A stretch of DNA of 62,253 nt, taken from Acidovorax sp. CF316. Its GTDB lineage: Bacteria; Pseudomonadota; Gammaproteobacteria; Burkholderiales; Burkholderiaceae_C. Shown here in pieces: positions 34,757 through 42,663 of the stretch; position 1 is the stretch's first letter, and each line of letters starts with the position of its first letter. The stretch is from positions 1-62,253 of the forward strand of contig NZ_AKJX01000198.1 of assembly GCF_000276605.1 (NCBI RefSeq), written 5' to 3'. The position numbers and the translations under genes are program-made. The notes beneath the pieces are model-generated. The model had not been told where the DNA came from. It did not search any database and worked only from the letters and a program-made list of their open reading frames with translations.

Positions 34757-35838
34757 GCCGCAGTGGCCCGCACGAACTCCTCGACCGCGAGCGAGCAGCC
34801 CTTGGCCTCCACGCCTTCGGCGCGGCCCAGCAGCAGGAAACCGCCCTCGGCGTCCAGGCCGACGTCTTCCGTGAGGATGGTGGTGACCGAATTGAAGTTG
34901 GCCAGGTCGCAGTGCACCAGGATGCCGCGCTCGCCGGCAGGCACCGTGCGCCCAGTGACCGGGTCGACCAGGCGCGAGCGGATCCAGTGCGGCCCCGACT
35001 TGACCGAGGGCACCGATGCATTGCCATCGTCGTAGAACTGCGTGCTCAGCTCTGTCATGCCATACATGTTGGTGCAGTGCGTGCGCGGCACGCCCAGCGC
35101 CTGCGACAGCTCGGTGTAGAAGGCGTCGAGCGGCAGCTCGCGCGACTGGCCCTTGTAGCCGCCGGTGTCCAGGATACGGCTGCCCGGCGGCAGGCGGAAG
35201 CTACGGCCCTGCTCGCGCAAGGCGTCGATCACGTGCACGAAGCTGAAGCTCGCGCCCAGCAGTGCATAGGGCTCGCCGCTGCGCTCGGCCGCCTCCAGGG
35301 CGGCCCAGAGCCCGTCGAGGTCCATGCCCTGCGGTGTGACGAAGGTCTGGCTGGCGCCTGTGCCGAAAGCCGACTTGGCCAGGTCCAGGTAGTGCGCCAG
35401 CGAGGAATTGGGCATGGCCACCTCGTCGGGGAACAGAATGCCCATGGGCAGGCGCTCGGTGCCCTGCATGAAGCGCTGCGCAAAATTGCGCGCCATCGAC
35501 AGGTCGTACACATCGAGCAGCGGGTGGAAGTGCTGCCCGCGCGTGTTGCCGCCGCGCGTGGTGCCGCTGGTCATGAAGATGCGGTCGGTAGCGGCCGGCG
35601 GCGCGCAGCGCAGCGGCAGGGCCTTGAAGGCATCGATGGGCACGGCGGGGATGTCGCTCCACGTCTTCACGCTGCGGGCGTTGACGCCCCGCAGCCTGCA
35701 AAAGCGCTGGAACGGTTCATTGGCCGCGAGCTGGTGCGCAAACAGGCGCAGTGCCATCTGGTCGAACTGCGCGTCCGTGCAGCCATCCATCGCAATGAAA
35801 TCGAGGAGGTCCGCCACCAGCGGTGTGGCCTTGTCCAT
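34753..35838 (-). CDS. LuxE-like acyl-protein synthetase, carboxylate-activating enzyme (361 aa)
   Basis: LuxE activates a carboxylic acid with ATP to an acyl-adenylate, moves it to its own cysteine and hands it to LuxC. Seen here: adenylate-binding loop FMTSGTTRGG (T90 onward), the ANL-type motif NMYGMTELSTQFYD, and a late cysteine (Cys348, KGCSLAVEE) at the position of the acyl-accepting cysteine of LuxE. The start at 35838 has AAAGGA five bases upstream; an ATG two codons earlier (35844) is possible. It is the first gene after the TPP riboswitch, and its ribosome site lies in a hairpin. Confidence 0.87.
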   Translation of the reverse strand: MDKATPLVADLLDFIAMDGCTDAQFDQMALRLFAHQLAANEPFQRFCRLRGVNARSVKTWSDIPAVPIDAFKALPLRCAPPAATDRIFMTSGTTRGGNTRGQHFHPLLDVYDLSMARNFAQRFMQGTERLPMGILFPDEVAMPNSSLAHYLDLAKSAFGTGASQTFVTPQGMDLDGLWAALEAAERSGEPYALLGASFSFVHVIDALREQGRSFRLPPGSRILDTGGYKGQSRELPLDAFYTELSQALGVPRTHCTNMYGMTELSTQFYDDGNASVPSVKSGPHWIRSRLVDPVTGRTVPAGERGILVHCDLANFNSVTTILTEDVGLDAEGGFLLLGRAEGVEAKGCSLAVEEFVRATAA

Positions 35839-35840
35839 GG

Positions 35841-35871
35841 GCATCCTTTGGGTCTAGCTTTGACAGGATGC
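35841..35871 (-). promoter_or_regulatory. Hairpin that can hide the LuxE-like ribosome site
   Basis: In the transcript GCAUCCU (from 35871-35865) pairs with AGGAUGC (from 35847-35841). The right arm contains the Shine-Dalgarno sequence and one ATG. Sitting between the aptamer and the start codon, it looks like the translational expression platform of the riboswitch. No T-run terminator is visible in the interval. Confidence 0.6.
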
Positions 35872-35923
35872 TCCGAGGCCACCCGCTCCATGGCGCCGGG
35901 CAGCGCAGCCAAGCGCTCCCATG

Positions 35924-36007
35924 CCGGGGGGTGACAGCTCTTCTTCCGCCGGAATTACCCGGTTCAAGTTCTCGGGTGTGGATCTCAGCACTTGCGTGCA
36001 CCCCGGA
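35924..36007 (-). promoter_or_regulatory. TPP riboswitch aptamer (THI element)
   Basis: The minus strand carries the conserved thiamine pyrophosphate aptamer. P1 is CCGGGGUG closing with CACCCCCCGG. The pyrimidine-sensing GCUGAGAUC is intact, then ACCCGAGAACUUGAACCGGG, then GGGUAAUUCCGGCG, matching the consensus ACCUGAUCUGGAUAAU-CCAGCG arrangement with only a C-to-U change in CCUGA. The distance to the LuxE-like start is 86 bases. TPP binding should reduce expression of the six-gene operon. Confidence 0.93.
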
Positions 36008-36199
36008 GCGTTGGGGCGGATTTTAACCTGCTGGCGGAAATCGGGTCGCCCGGGCCGGGCAGGCAAGCGGGCACCCCGCGCATCCCGGCGCGGGCGTATT
36101 CTTCAAAGCCAGAAGATTTCTTCCAGAAATTCTGTCGATTCGCGGTCGCCTGCTTCGTCGTGGAGGCATAGACCCACCAACCTCCCAAAGGACTGCGCC

Positions 36200-36574
36200 A
36201 TGAAATACCTCGGCCTTGCCTACTTCGCCCCTGAAAAATTCGCCGCCATGGCGCCTGCCGACGTGCAGGCCCTGGTGAACCAGTGCCCTGCCCTCGACGA
36301 GAAAATGCGCGCCACCGGCAAGGTGCTGGTGTCCGCCTCGCTGGGCGACGCAGAGAACTGGGTCTCCCTGCGCCCGCGTGGCGGCAATGCGCAGATCAGC
36401 GACGGGCCATACACCGAGTCCAAGGAGATGGTGGGCGGCCTGTTCATCATCGAGGCGGACAGCCGCGAGGAGGCCGTGCGCCTGGCCTCCATGCACCCGG
36501 CGGCCACGCTGGGCGAGGCGGGCGGTTGGGGCGTGGAGCTGATTCCCATGGATTTCTTTCAGGCCAGGGCCTGA
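36200..36574 (+). CDS. YCII/DGPF-domain protein (124 aa)
   Basis: Small alpha+beta dimer fold related to YciI. The family motif DGPYTESKEMVGGLFIIEAD is present, with MKYLGLAYFAPEKFAAMAP at the N-terminus and HPAATLGEAGGWGVELIPMD at the end. These proteins are thought to be small enzymes or to accompany ECF sigma factors; no sigma gene is adjacent here. AAAGGA precedes the start. It is divergent from the riboswitch operon; the two promoters share the interval 36008-36199. Confidence 0.88.
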   Translation: MKYLGLAYFAPEKFAAMAPADVQALVNQCPALDEKMRATGKVLVSASLGDAENWVSLRPRGGNAQISDGPYTESKEMVGGLFIIEADSREEAVRLASMHPAATLGEAGGWGVELIPMDFFQARA

Positions 36575-36605
36575 CCCTGCCCACTGTGCCCCCGGGCACT
36601 TGCCT

Positions 36606-37751
36606 TCAGGCCGCCACCAGCCTGATCAGCGTGATCTCCGATGGCGCCCCCAGCCGCATCGGCGGCCCCCAGTAGCCGGTGCCGCGGCTCACATAGACCC
36701 ACATCGTCTGCAACCGGTGCAGCCCGGCCACGAAGGGGTTCTGCAACGGCACGAACAGGTTCCAAGGCCAGAACTGCCCGCCGTGCGTGTGGCCCGACAG
36801 CTGCAGCAGGAAACCCGCTTGCGCCGCGGCCGGCGCGCTGCGCGGCTGGTGCGCCAGCAGCACGCGGGTCAGGGCCTCGGGCGGCGCCCCCAGCAGTGCG
36901 CGCTGCGGATCGCTGGCGTGGCTGGCATCGAAATGCCCAGCTGTGAAATCGGTCACACCGCCCAGTACCAGCGCATCGCCATCGCCCTGCCCCGCCGCCG
37001 GCCGCAGCACCGCATGCTCGTTGAGCAGCACGCGCAGGCCCAGCCGGCGCAGCTCGGCAATCCACGGAAGCGCGCCGGCGTAGTACTCGTGGTTGCCCGT
37101 CACCACAAAGCTGCCGTGGCGCGCCTGCAGGTCGGCCAGCGGCGCAATGTGCTCGCGCAGCTCCGCCACGCTGCCGTCCACCAGGTCACCCGTGATGGCG
37201 ATGGCATCGGCCTTGAGTTCATTCACGCGGCTGACGATGCGCGCGATGTAGCCGCGCCGGATGGTGGGCCCCACATGCAGGTCGCTGAGCTGCACGATGG
37301 TGAAGCCATGCAGCGCCGCAGGCAGCCCGGCCAACGCCACATCCACGCGCCGCACGCCAGCAGTGCGGCGCGCGTTCCAGAAACCCAGCAGGGATGCCAG
37401 CGTGGCCAGGACCACCACCGCTGCCGCACTGTCGGCCCGTGCCGAACCGCCCTCCGGCAGCCAGCCACCGGCCCACGCCCCGGCCAGCACCAGGTCCCGC
37501 AACAGCGTCAGCAAAAAGAGCGACGAGAACCAGCCCATGGCCAGCAGGCCGAGCCAGGTCCATGCGGGGTGCGCGGCGCCACGGCGGCCGGAGCGGTGCT
37601 GGAAGGGCATCGGCAAGGCGATGGCCGAGACCAGCAGAGCGACCGCGAGCGCAGGCCCGGCACCCGGCCATGCAGACAGTGCCCCCACCAGGCGCAGGCC
37701 GATGTACAGGTGCAAAAGGGTTGTCAGAATGGTCAGCGGGCGCAGCGGCAT
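36606..37751 (-). CDS. Membrane metallophosphoesterase, YaeI-like (381 aa)
   Basis: Four N-terminal membrane helices (about 1-125) precede a calcineurin-like phosphoesterase domain: metal motifs VQLSDLHVGPTI, AITGDLVDGS, VVTGNHEYYAGAL, and LLQLSGHTHGGQFWP near the C-terminus. The fold hydrolyses phosphate esters; YaeI-like members act on UDP-diacylglucosamine or cyclic nucleotides. The start MPLRPLTIL is the best available, but no clear ribosome site precedes it; the open frame extends to 38072 with non-coding character. It is divergent from the lipoprotein gene at 37970. Confidence 0.88.
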   Translation of the reverse strand: MPLRPLTILTTLLHLYIGLRLVGALSAWPGAGPALAVALLVSAIALPMPFQHRSGRRGAAHPAWTWLGLLAMGWFSSLFLLTLLRDLVLAGAWAGGWLPEGGSARADSAAAVVVLATLASLLGFWNARRTAGVRRVDVALAGLPAALHGFTIVQLSDLHVGPTIRRGYIARIVSRVNELKADAIAITGDLVDGSVAELREHIAPLADLQARHGSFVVTGNHEYYAGALPWIAELRRLGLRVLLNEHAVLRPAAGQGDGDALVLGGVTDFTAGHFDASHASDPQRALLGAPPEALTRVLLAHQPRSAPAAAQAGFLLQLSGHTHGGQFWPWNLFVPLQNPFVAGLHRLQTMWVYVSRGTGYWGPPMRLGAPSEITLIRLVAA

Positions 37752-37969
37752 GGCGGGCAAGGGTGGCGCGGCAGGGCCGCAGACATCCGCAGATGCGGCC
37801 ACCTCGCTGAATATCCAGCCCTCGCGCCATGGATGGGCTCCTGATTCGATTTCGGGTGACCAGGGCTGCACCAAGGTGTGCCCGTCTACTGTCAGAACTG
37901 ACAAACACAGGCGGGCCGTGAGCCAGTCCAATTGCCGGTTGTTCATCTTCAACCAGCAAAGGAATGACC

Positions 37970-39019
37970 ATGCGCACCAGCACACAGCGTATTGCCCTGT
38001 TCGCCGCCACGGCGATGACACTCGCCCTGGCGGGCTGCGGCGGCGGGGACGACGACAACAGCGGCGGCACACCCCCCGTCGGTGACGGCTACACGCTCGG
38101 CGGCAGCGTCAGCGGGCTGGCCGCGAACGGCCGCCTGGTCCTGCAGAACAACGGCGGCGCCGACCTCGCCGTCAGCGCCAATGGCGGTTTCACCTTTGGC
38201 AGCCGCATCGCCGCGGGCAGCGCCTATGCGGTGACGGTGAGCAGCCAGCCGGCCGGGCAGACCTGCACCGTGGCCCAGGGCAGCGGCACGGCCAACGGCA
38301 ACGTGAACAACGTCGCGGTGCAATGCGGCAACCTGCCGCCCGCGCGCTACACCGTGGGCGGCAACGTGAGCGGCTTGGCCGCGGGCACCAGCCTCACGCT
38401 GCAGAACAACGGCGGCGACGACCTGGCCGTGGGCAGCAACGGGGGGTTCACCTTTTCAACGGCGCTGGCCGGCGGCGCTGCCTATTCCGTCACCATCCGC
38501 ACCCAGCCCACCGGCCAGGGCTGCACGGTGCGCAACGGCAGCGGCACGGTGGGCAGCACGAATGTCGGCGCGGTGGAAGTGGCCTGCGCCACGAGCGTGG
38601 CGCTGCCCGACGGCGACTGGCAGCAGGACCTGTGCAGCCAAGTGCGGCCGAACCAGTGGGGCCGCGGTCTCTGGCGCATCACGCGCGAGAGCGAGACCCG
38701 CGTGAACGTGACACTCGGCCTGGTGATGTACAGCGACGCCAGTTGCTCGGGCACGGGCACCCCGGCACCCGGCCCAGCCGGCGGCGGCGGCAGCTTCGTG
38801 CTGGCGCGCACCGGCAGCACGGCCACGGCCACCGCCTTCTGGGGTACCTGGACGGTCCCCGCCGCAGTCCCCGTGGTCACGCCCGCGGTCTGGGCGCGCA
38901 AGGGGGCATCGCTGTGCATCCTGGCCGACAGCACGCCATCGGTACTGCCGGACGCAGCCACCGTCGAGCGCACGGCCGACCTCTCGATCACAGGCAAGGG
39001 CTGCTACACGCGGCTGTGA
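37970..39019 (+). CDS. Repeat-containing lipoprotein (349 aa)
   Basis: A lipoprotein signal (IALFAATAMTLALAGCGGGD) is followed by a Gly/Asp linker and two tandem repeats of about 80 residues, each beginning GG-x-VSGLAA and ending in a cysteine (first about 42-122, second about 125-207). The repeats share LxLQNNGG-D-LAV-x-NGGFTF and QP-G-Q-CTV. A separate C-terminal domain follows with four cysteines. The repeats resemble secreted beta-sandwich modules. The ATG at 37970 has AAAGGA six bases upstream; another ATG at 37964 is possible. Surface or periplasmic; function unknown. Confidence 0.8.
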   Translation: MRTSTQRIALFAATAMTLALAGCGGGDDDNSGGTPPVGDGYTLGGSVSGLAANGRLVLQNNGGADLAVSANGGFTFGSRIAAGSAYAVTVSSQPAGQTCTVAQGSGTANGNVNNVAVQCGNLPPARYTVGGNVSGLAAGTSLTLQNNGGDDLAVGSNGGFTFSTALAGGAAYSVTIRTQPTGQGCTVRNGSGTVGSTNVGAVEVACATSVALPDGDWQQDLCSQVRPNQWGRGLWRITRESETRVNVTLGLVMYSDASCSGTGTPAPGPAGGGGSFVLARTGSTATATAFWGTWTVPAAVPVVTPAVWARKGASLCILADSTPSVLPDAATVERTADLSITGKGCYTRL

Positions 39020-39029
39020 GGGCCCATTT

Positions 39030-39050
39030 ACGATCTCCCACGGAGATCGT
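39030..39050. terminator. Hairpin after the lipoprotein gene
   Basis: ACGATCTCC and GGAGATCGT form a perfect nine-base-pair stem with a three-base loop, starting ten bases after the lipoprotein stop. There is no T run, so it may be a weak or factor-dependent terminator. The rest of the interval up to 39290 shows no gene. Confidence 0.5.
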
Positions 39051-39290
39051 GCCGGGCAGCGCGAGCAGTGCGCCCTGCGCGCCGGAAATCTGCGCCCGTC
39101 CCGCACGGGTGGAGCCTGAGAGGCTGAGGCATCGGCGCACAGCAGCGCCGCGTGCTCATACGGCGTGAAGGCCCCGTCGAGGCCTTGGATCACCGGTTTG
39201 GGTGACCCGACCGGCCCGCAGAAATCACCCAATCCGATTACATTCAGTCACCGCCATGTCATTGGCTGATTGAATGAACAGGAGACCTGC

Positions 39291-39848
39291 GTGCGTTTGC
39301 TGAAACTGTCCTGCGCAAGCTGTACCGCCCCCCTGGAGGTCGGGGAGGATCTCGGGTACTTTTCGTGCGACTACTGCGGGACCGCGCAGATCATCGAGCG
39401 CTCTGGCGTCGCCATCCCGGCACCAAAAGCCGAGACCGACCTGAAGGCCGTGCAGCGCGCAACGGCCCGTACCGCAGCAGAACTGGCCATACCGCGCCTG
39501 ACCAAAGAACTCACCGAGGCAGAGCTGGCCAGGGCCGGCATCCTCCTGGCTGCCAAGGCGAAGCTGGAAAGCGCCAAGCGGGCCCGCCGCAAGTACGCGC
39601 AGATCACCTTTGGCGTGACTTTCCTTCTCGGTCTGCTCACCATCCCTGACATCGATGGAGTCATGGGGACCGTACTTGCATATGCCTGGCTGGCGGCCTT
39701 GATTGCTGCTCCGATCTGGGTCTACAAAAGAGCCCGGCTGCCCATGGACAACGGCCGCGAAGCCACGGCAGCCATCGACGCCCGAATCACCCAGATCGAG
39801 GAGCACCTGCGGATCAACCGGTCCCTCCTCAACACCTTGCCGGTGTGA
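39291..39848 (+). CDS. Zinc-ribbon membrane protein (185 aa)
   Basis: An N-terminal zinc ribbon (CASC and CDYC pairs, about residues 8-32), a long charged helix (about 60-100) and two membrane helices (about 110-145) are followed by a short C-terminal coiled segment ending ITQIEEHLRINRSL. It begins with GTG six bases after AGGAG; longer frames beginning at TTG 39270 are rejected. This is a common bacterial layout for membrane-associated adaptor proteins, but no function is established. Confidence 0.72.
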   Translation: MRLLKLSCASCTAPLEVGEDLGYFSCDYCGTAQIIERSGVAIPAPKAETDLKAVQRATARTAAELAIPRLTKELTEAELARAGILLAAKAKLESAKRARRKYAQITFGVTFLLGLLTIPDIDGVMGTVLAYAWLAALIAAPIWVYKRARLPMDNGREATAAIDARITQIEEHLRINRSLLNTLPV

Positions 39849-39919
39849 TGCCCATACCGCACGGTCCAGGGCGCTTTGCAGGATGTATTGAAAAGGCCCT
39901 CAGGCCGCAACCAGCCTGA

Positions 39920-40321
39920 TCATCCAGCCCTGTCGCTATGGATGCGCGTTTGCAGAAGCCACCAAGCGGTATTGATAGCCGGGATGGCCCCCGCCATGGC
40001 GGCAAATCCTGCTGCCGATTGCCACGGCGCAGCCTTCGCCAACTCCCACGCTGCCAAGCCCACCACACCGACCAGCGCGAGTGCGTTGGCCGCGCCGGCC
40101 AGAGCGTGTAGCCGACCCGGAACGCCGCCAAGCGCCGCAGCGCACAGTGCCAGCACAAAAGCCACCGCAGCCAGCTGGTTCACCAGCATGGCTGGGCTAT
40201 GCCAAGGGCTTCGTAGCAGTGCGACAACCCCTGCGCACAGGCTGAGGCCTAAAAGATTGATGAGCACGAGCACAACGCGAGTGGCTGGGCTCGGCTTGGC
40301 ATTGCGCAGGGATGACAGCAT
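39920..40321 (-). CDS. Four-helix membrane protein (133 aa)
   Basis: Four hydrophobic segments (about 20-38, 45-65, 72-92 and 100-120) with short loops and no motif I can assign. The product begins MLSSLRNAKPSPATRVVLVL. It lies convergent to the zinc-ribbon gene. The upstream in-frame extension to 40357 looks non-coding. Confidence 0.6.
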   Translation of the reverse strand: MLSSLRNAKPSPATRVVLVLINLLGLSLCAGVVALLRSPWHSPAMLVNQLAAVAFVLALCAAALGGVPGRLHALAGAANALALVGVVGLAAWELAKAAPWQSAAGFAAMAGAIPAINTAWWLLQTRIHSDRAG

Positions 40322-40402
40322 GGCGCAATTGTGCCGGAGCGAAGAAACAGCCCGCACTCAGCGGGCCGAAGCGAAAGGGTGCCGACAGCGCCAGCTTCCG
40401 AC

Positions 40403-40546
40403 TCAGGGCGCAGTGTCTGGCGCACTCGGGTCCAACGGCTCGTTGGGGCGGGTGGGCTGCTCGGTGCTGGGTGGCAGGTCGCCCGGCGGCCGGGGCAGGT
40501 TCTCCGGCACCTGGTGCAGAGGGTGGTCTTTGGGGTCTGTGGCCAT
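40403..40546 (-). CDS. Small proline-rich protein (47 aa)
   Basis: It begins MATDPKDHPLHQVPENLPRP and is rich in Pro and Asp, without secondary structure or membrane segment. AAGGAG six bases before the ATG makes it likely to be translated. It is similar in character to the genes at 8737-8889 and 16103-16315. Function unknown. Confidence 0.6.
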   Translation of the reverse strand: MATDPKDHPLHQVPENLPRPPGDLPPSTEQPTRPNEPLDPSAPDTAP

Positions 40547-40747
40547 GGTGCGCTCCTTGGGCAAAGGGACCATTGGGCGGCCTGGGGAGCGCACGGGGCG
40601 TAGGAGGTGGGCGTGAAAAAGTCCGAGCTGGGCGGGCTTGGTCTGGGAAAACCATTCGGTCAGGCGGCCAATGCATCCGGGTCATTCGAGCGCGGGAGGC
40701 GGTGGCCGTTTGAGCGCATGCGGAAGACGTGGATCAGCACCCTGGCA

Positions 40748-40763
40748 GGATGCAATTGCATCC
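40748..40763. promoter_or_regulatory. Perfect 16-base palindrome
   Basis: GGATGCAATTGCATCC lies about 200 bases upstream of the small proline-rich gene and just after the acidic-protein gene, in an otherwise empty 254-base interval (40547-40800). A related half-site (TGCAATTG) follows nine bases later. It could be an operator for an unknown regulator. Confidence 0.4.
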
Positions 40764-40800
40764 AGAATGCTGCAATTGGGTCTCCGTTGCGCCACTCCGC

Positions 40801-41103
40801 TCACTCCGGGGTGCTCGGATCGCCATCCTCGCCTGGCGCCTCTAGCGCCTGCCGCTCGAGTTCCTCGTCCGAAAGTTCTGGCTCATCCTGTCCGGCGATC
40901 CACTCTTCAAGAAACTCCTCAGTCGGTTCCTGGCCTTCGACAAGAATCTGTTCGATGGTCTGGCGGGGCGCAGCTGCTGGCGCGCTCGCGCTCGCATTCA
41001 CATCAACGCTCATTGCAGCGTCGGGTACCTCGGCCGAACGGCTCATTTTTCCCTCAAGGTAAGAGGCGAAATCTCCGTCCTTTGGCATATCTGGGCTCGT
41101 CAT
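40801..41103 (-). CDS. Acidic hypothetical protein (100 aa)
   Basis: A very acidic C-terminal half (QEPTEEFLEEWIAGQDEPEL onwards) and an Ala/Ser-rich middle follow an N-terminal segment beginning MTSPDMPKDGDFASYLEGKM. It looks like a small acidic adaptor or nucleic-acid mimic, but no family is recognised. The internal ATG was chosen over a frame that extends far upstream; a GAGAG site precedes it. Confidence 0.55.
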   Translation of the reverse strand: MTSPDMPKDGDFASYLEGKMSRSAEVPDAAMSVDVNASASAPAAAPRQTIEQILVEGQEPTEEFLEEWIAGQDEPELSDEELERQALEAPGEDGDPSTPE

Positions 41104-41304
41104 AGTGGTTCTCTCTGAAATAATTCTGGCTGCTTGCTGCACCCCTGGCATGGTGGCGATGCGCCGGGGCCGATGGCCACTCCTGGGGCCTGTGCGTGCA
41201 ATGGTCTTGAGGTGTCGCCAAACCAATTTTCGCTGACCCACCCGCCGCACCGCATGATCATCTCGGCGCGGTGACGGATGCTTTTGCAAGGGTCAACAGC
41301 GCCA

Positions 41305-42234
41305 TCAAGCGATCTGCGGCTTGCGGGGGGCCGCTTCCAGGTCCTTGTCCAGCAGGCAGTCGATGAAAGCACTGAGAAGGGCGGGTCGATGTTGCCTGTT
41401 CGGGTAATACAGGAACAGCCCCGGGCGCGAGATCGACCAGTCCGCCAGGACCTGCACCAGGCGGCCCTGCGCCAGGAGCTCACCCACGCCGTCTCGCTCA
41501 AAGTGGTAGGCAATGCCGAGGCCATTGAGCGCAGCAGCAACGCCAATGTCGGCGTGGTTGGTGACGACGGGGCCGTCCACGGCTACATCGAGCCGTTGCC
41601 CTTTTTTCTCGAACTCCCAGTGATAGTGCCTGCCGTCCATCTGCAGCCGCCAGTTGATGCAGGCGTGGCGGTGCAAATCGGCGGGTGTCCTGGGTGTGCC
41701 CCGGGCCGCAAGGTAGCCGGGGGACGCCACGGCCACCATGTCCAGGTCGGGTGTGAGGCGCACGGCAATCATGTCCTTCTCAACCCGCCCACCCACGCGG
41801 ATGCCCGCGTCGAAGCGGCCCACAACGATGTCGGCCAACGCGTCGTCGACCACGATGTCGAGCACCACGTCAGGATACGCCTGGTGAAAGCGTGACAGCC
41901 TGGGCGCAATGATGGTTCTGGCGGCGATCCCCAGCGTGTTGATGCGCAGCGTGCCCGTGGTCTGCCCTGCGGCTTCACTGGCTTCGGCCACTGCAGCGGC
42001 CATCTCACGAAACAGCGGGGCGATGCGCCCATAGAGCTGCTCGCCACTGGCCGACGGCGCAACGCTGCGTGTGGTGCGATTGAGAAGGCGCGTGCCAATC
42101 CGGGCTTCGAGCTGCCGGATGGTCTGGCTGAGCGCAGACGGCGACAGGCCCAGATGCTCTGCCGCGCGGGCAAAGCTCTTGCGTTCGACCACGGCAGCGA
42201 AGGCTTTCAGCTCGGCAAATTCGAACCCGCGCAT
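41305..42234 (-). CDS. LysR-family transcriptional regulator (309 aa)
   Basis: The DNA-binding domain reads ELKAFAAVVERKSFARAAEH then LGLSPSALSQTIRQLEARIG; the effector domain has IAAPRL- and LHRHACINW-type motifs of the CrgA/DmlR subgroup, whose targets are usually adjacent oxidoreductases. AAGGAA precedes the ATG. It is divergent from the NTF2-like/SDR pair; the 102-base interval contains TAGGATATTCCCTA (42269-42282), a possible binding site. Confidence 0.9.
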   Translation of the reverse strand: MRGFEFAELKAFAAVVERKSFARAAEHLGLSPSALSQTIRQLEARIGTRLLNRTTRSVAPSASGEQLYGRIAPLFREMAAAVAEASEAAGQTTGTLRINTLGIAARTIIAPRLSRFHQAYPDVVLDIVVDDALADIVVGRFDAGIRVGGRVEKDMIAVRLTPDLDMVAVASPGYLAARGTPRTPADLHRHACINWRLQMDGRHYHWEFEKKGQRLDVAVDGPVVTNHADIGVAAALNGLGIAYHFERDGVGELLAQGRLVQVLADWSISRPGLFLYYPNRQHRPALLSAFIDCLLDKDLEAAPRKPQIA

Positions 42235-42336
42235 TATGTATTCCTTTCTACACAACCCATTCAAATTCTAGGATATTCCCTAAATGGACCCCGGCGCGCA
42301 TCCTCAGGTCTTCATCAACCCCATGGAGCCATCGAC

Positions 42337-42663
42337 ATGAACGCCTTGACCCTTCCCGAACCCATCGCCGCGTACTTTGCGGCCGAACACAACCCCGAGG
42401 CCCTGGCGCGCTGCTTCACTGCGCAAGCCGTCATGAAGGACGAGGGCCACACGTACACCGGCGTCGATGCCATCAAGGCATTTATGGCCGAGGCATCTGC
42501 CAAATACAGCGCTACCACCGTGCCGTTCGCGCTGGAGCGTGAGGACGGTTTTCAGATCGTCAAGGCCACGGTGACGGGCAACTTTCCAGGCAGCCCCATC
42601 GACCTGTCCTACCGCTTTCGCCTTGAACGCGGGCTGATCGCAGCGCTGGAGATCAAGGCATGA
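42337..42663 (+). CDS. SnoaL/NTF2-like protein (108 aa)
   Basis: A compact cone-shaped fold with [24 protein letters not shown] start and the [20 protein letters not shown] end typical of nuclear transport factor 2-like proteins. Such proteins act as small isomerases, hydrolases or dimerisation partners of dehydrogenases. GGAG precedes the ATG, and its stop overlaps the following SDR start by four bases (ATGA), so the two are translationally coupled and probably act together. Confidence 0.85.
   Translation: MNALTLPEPIAAYFAAEHNPEALARCFTAQAVMKDEGHTYTGVDAIKAFMAEASAKYSATTVPFALEREDGFQIVKATVTGNFPGSPIDLSYRFRLERGLIAALEIKA

Noticed and set aside
33284..35838. A bioluminescence operon
   Set aside because: No luxA, luxB or luxD; a TPP riboswitch controls the genes.
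37752..37946. N-terminal extension of the metallophosphoesterase to an ATG at 37946
   Set aside because: The extra residues are not protein-like, and the domain begins with the membrane helices after 37751.
39105..39135. GCCTCTCAGGC on the minus strand, recalling a glycine riboswitch
   Set aside because: The other conserved parts (GGAGAG helix, GCGCCGAAGGGGCAA-like core) are missing and no gcv gene follows.
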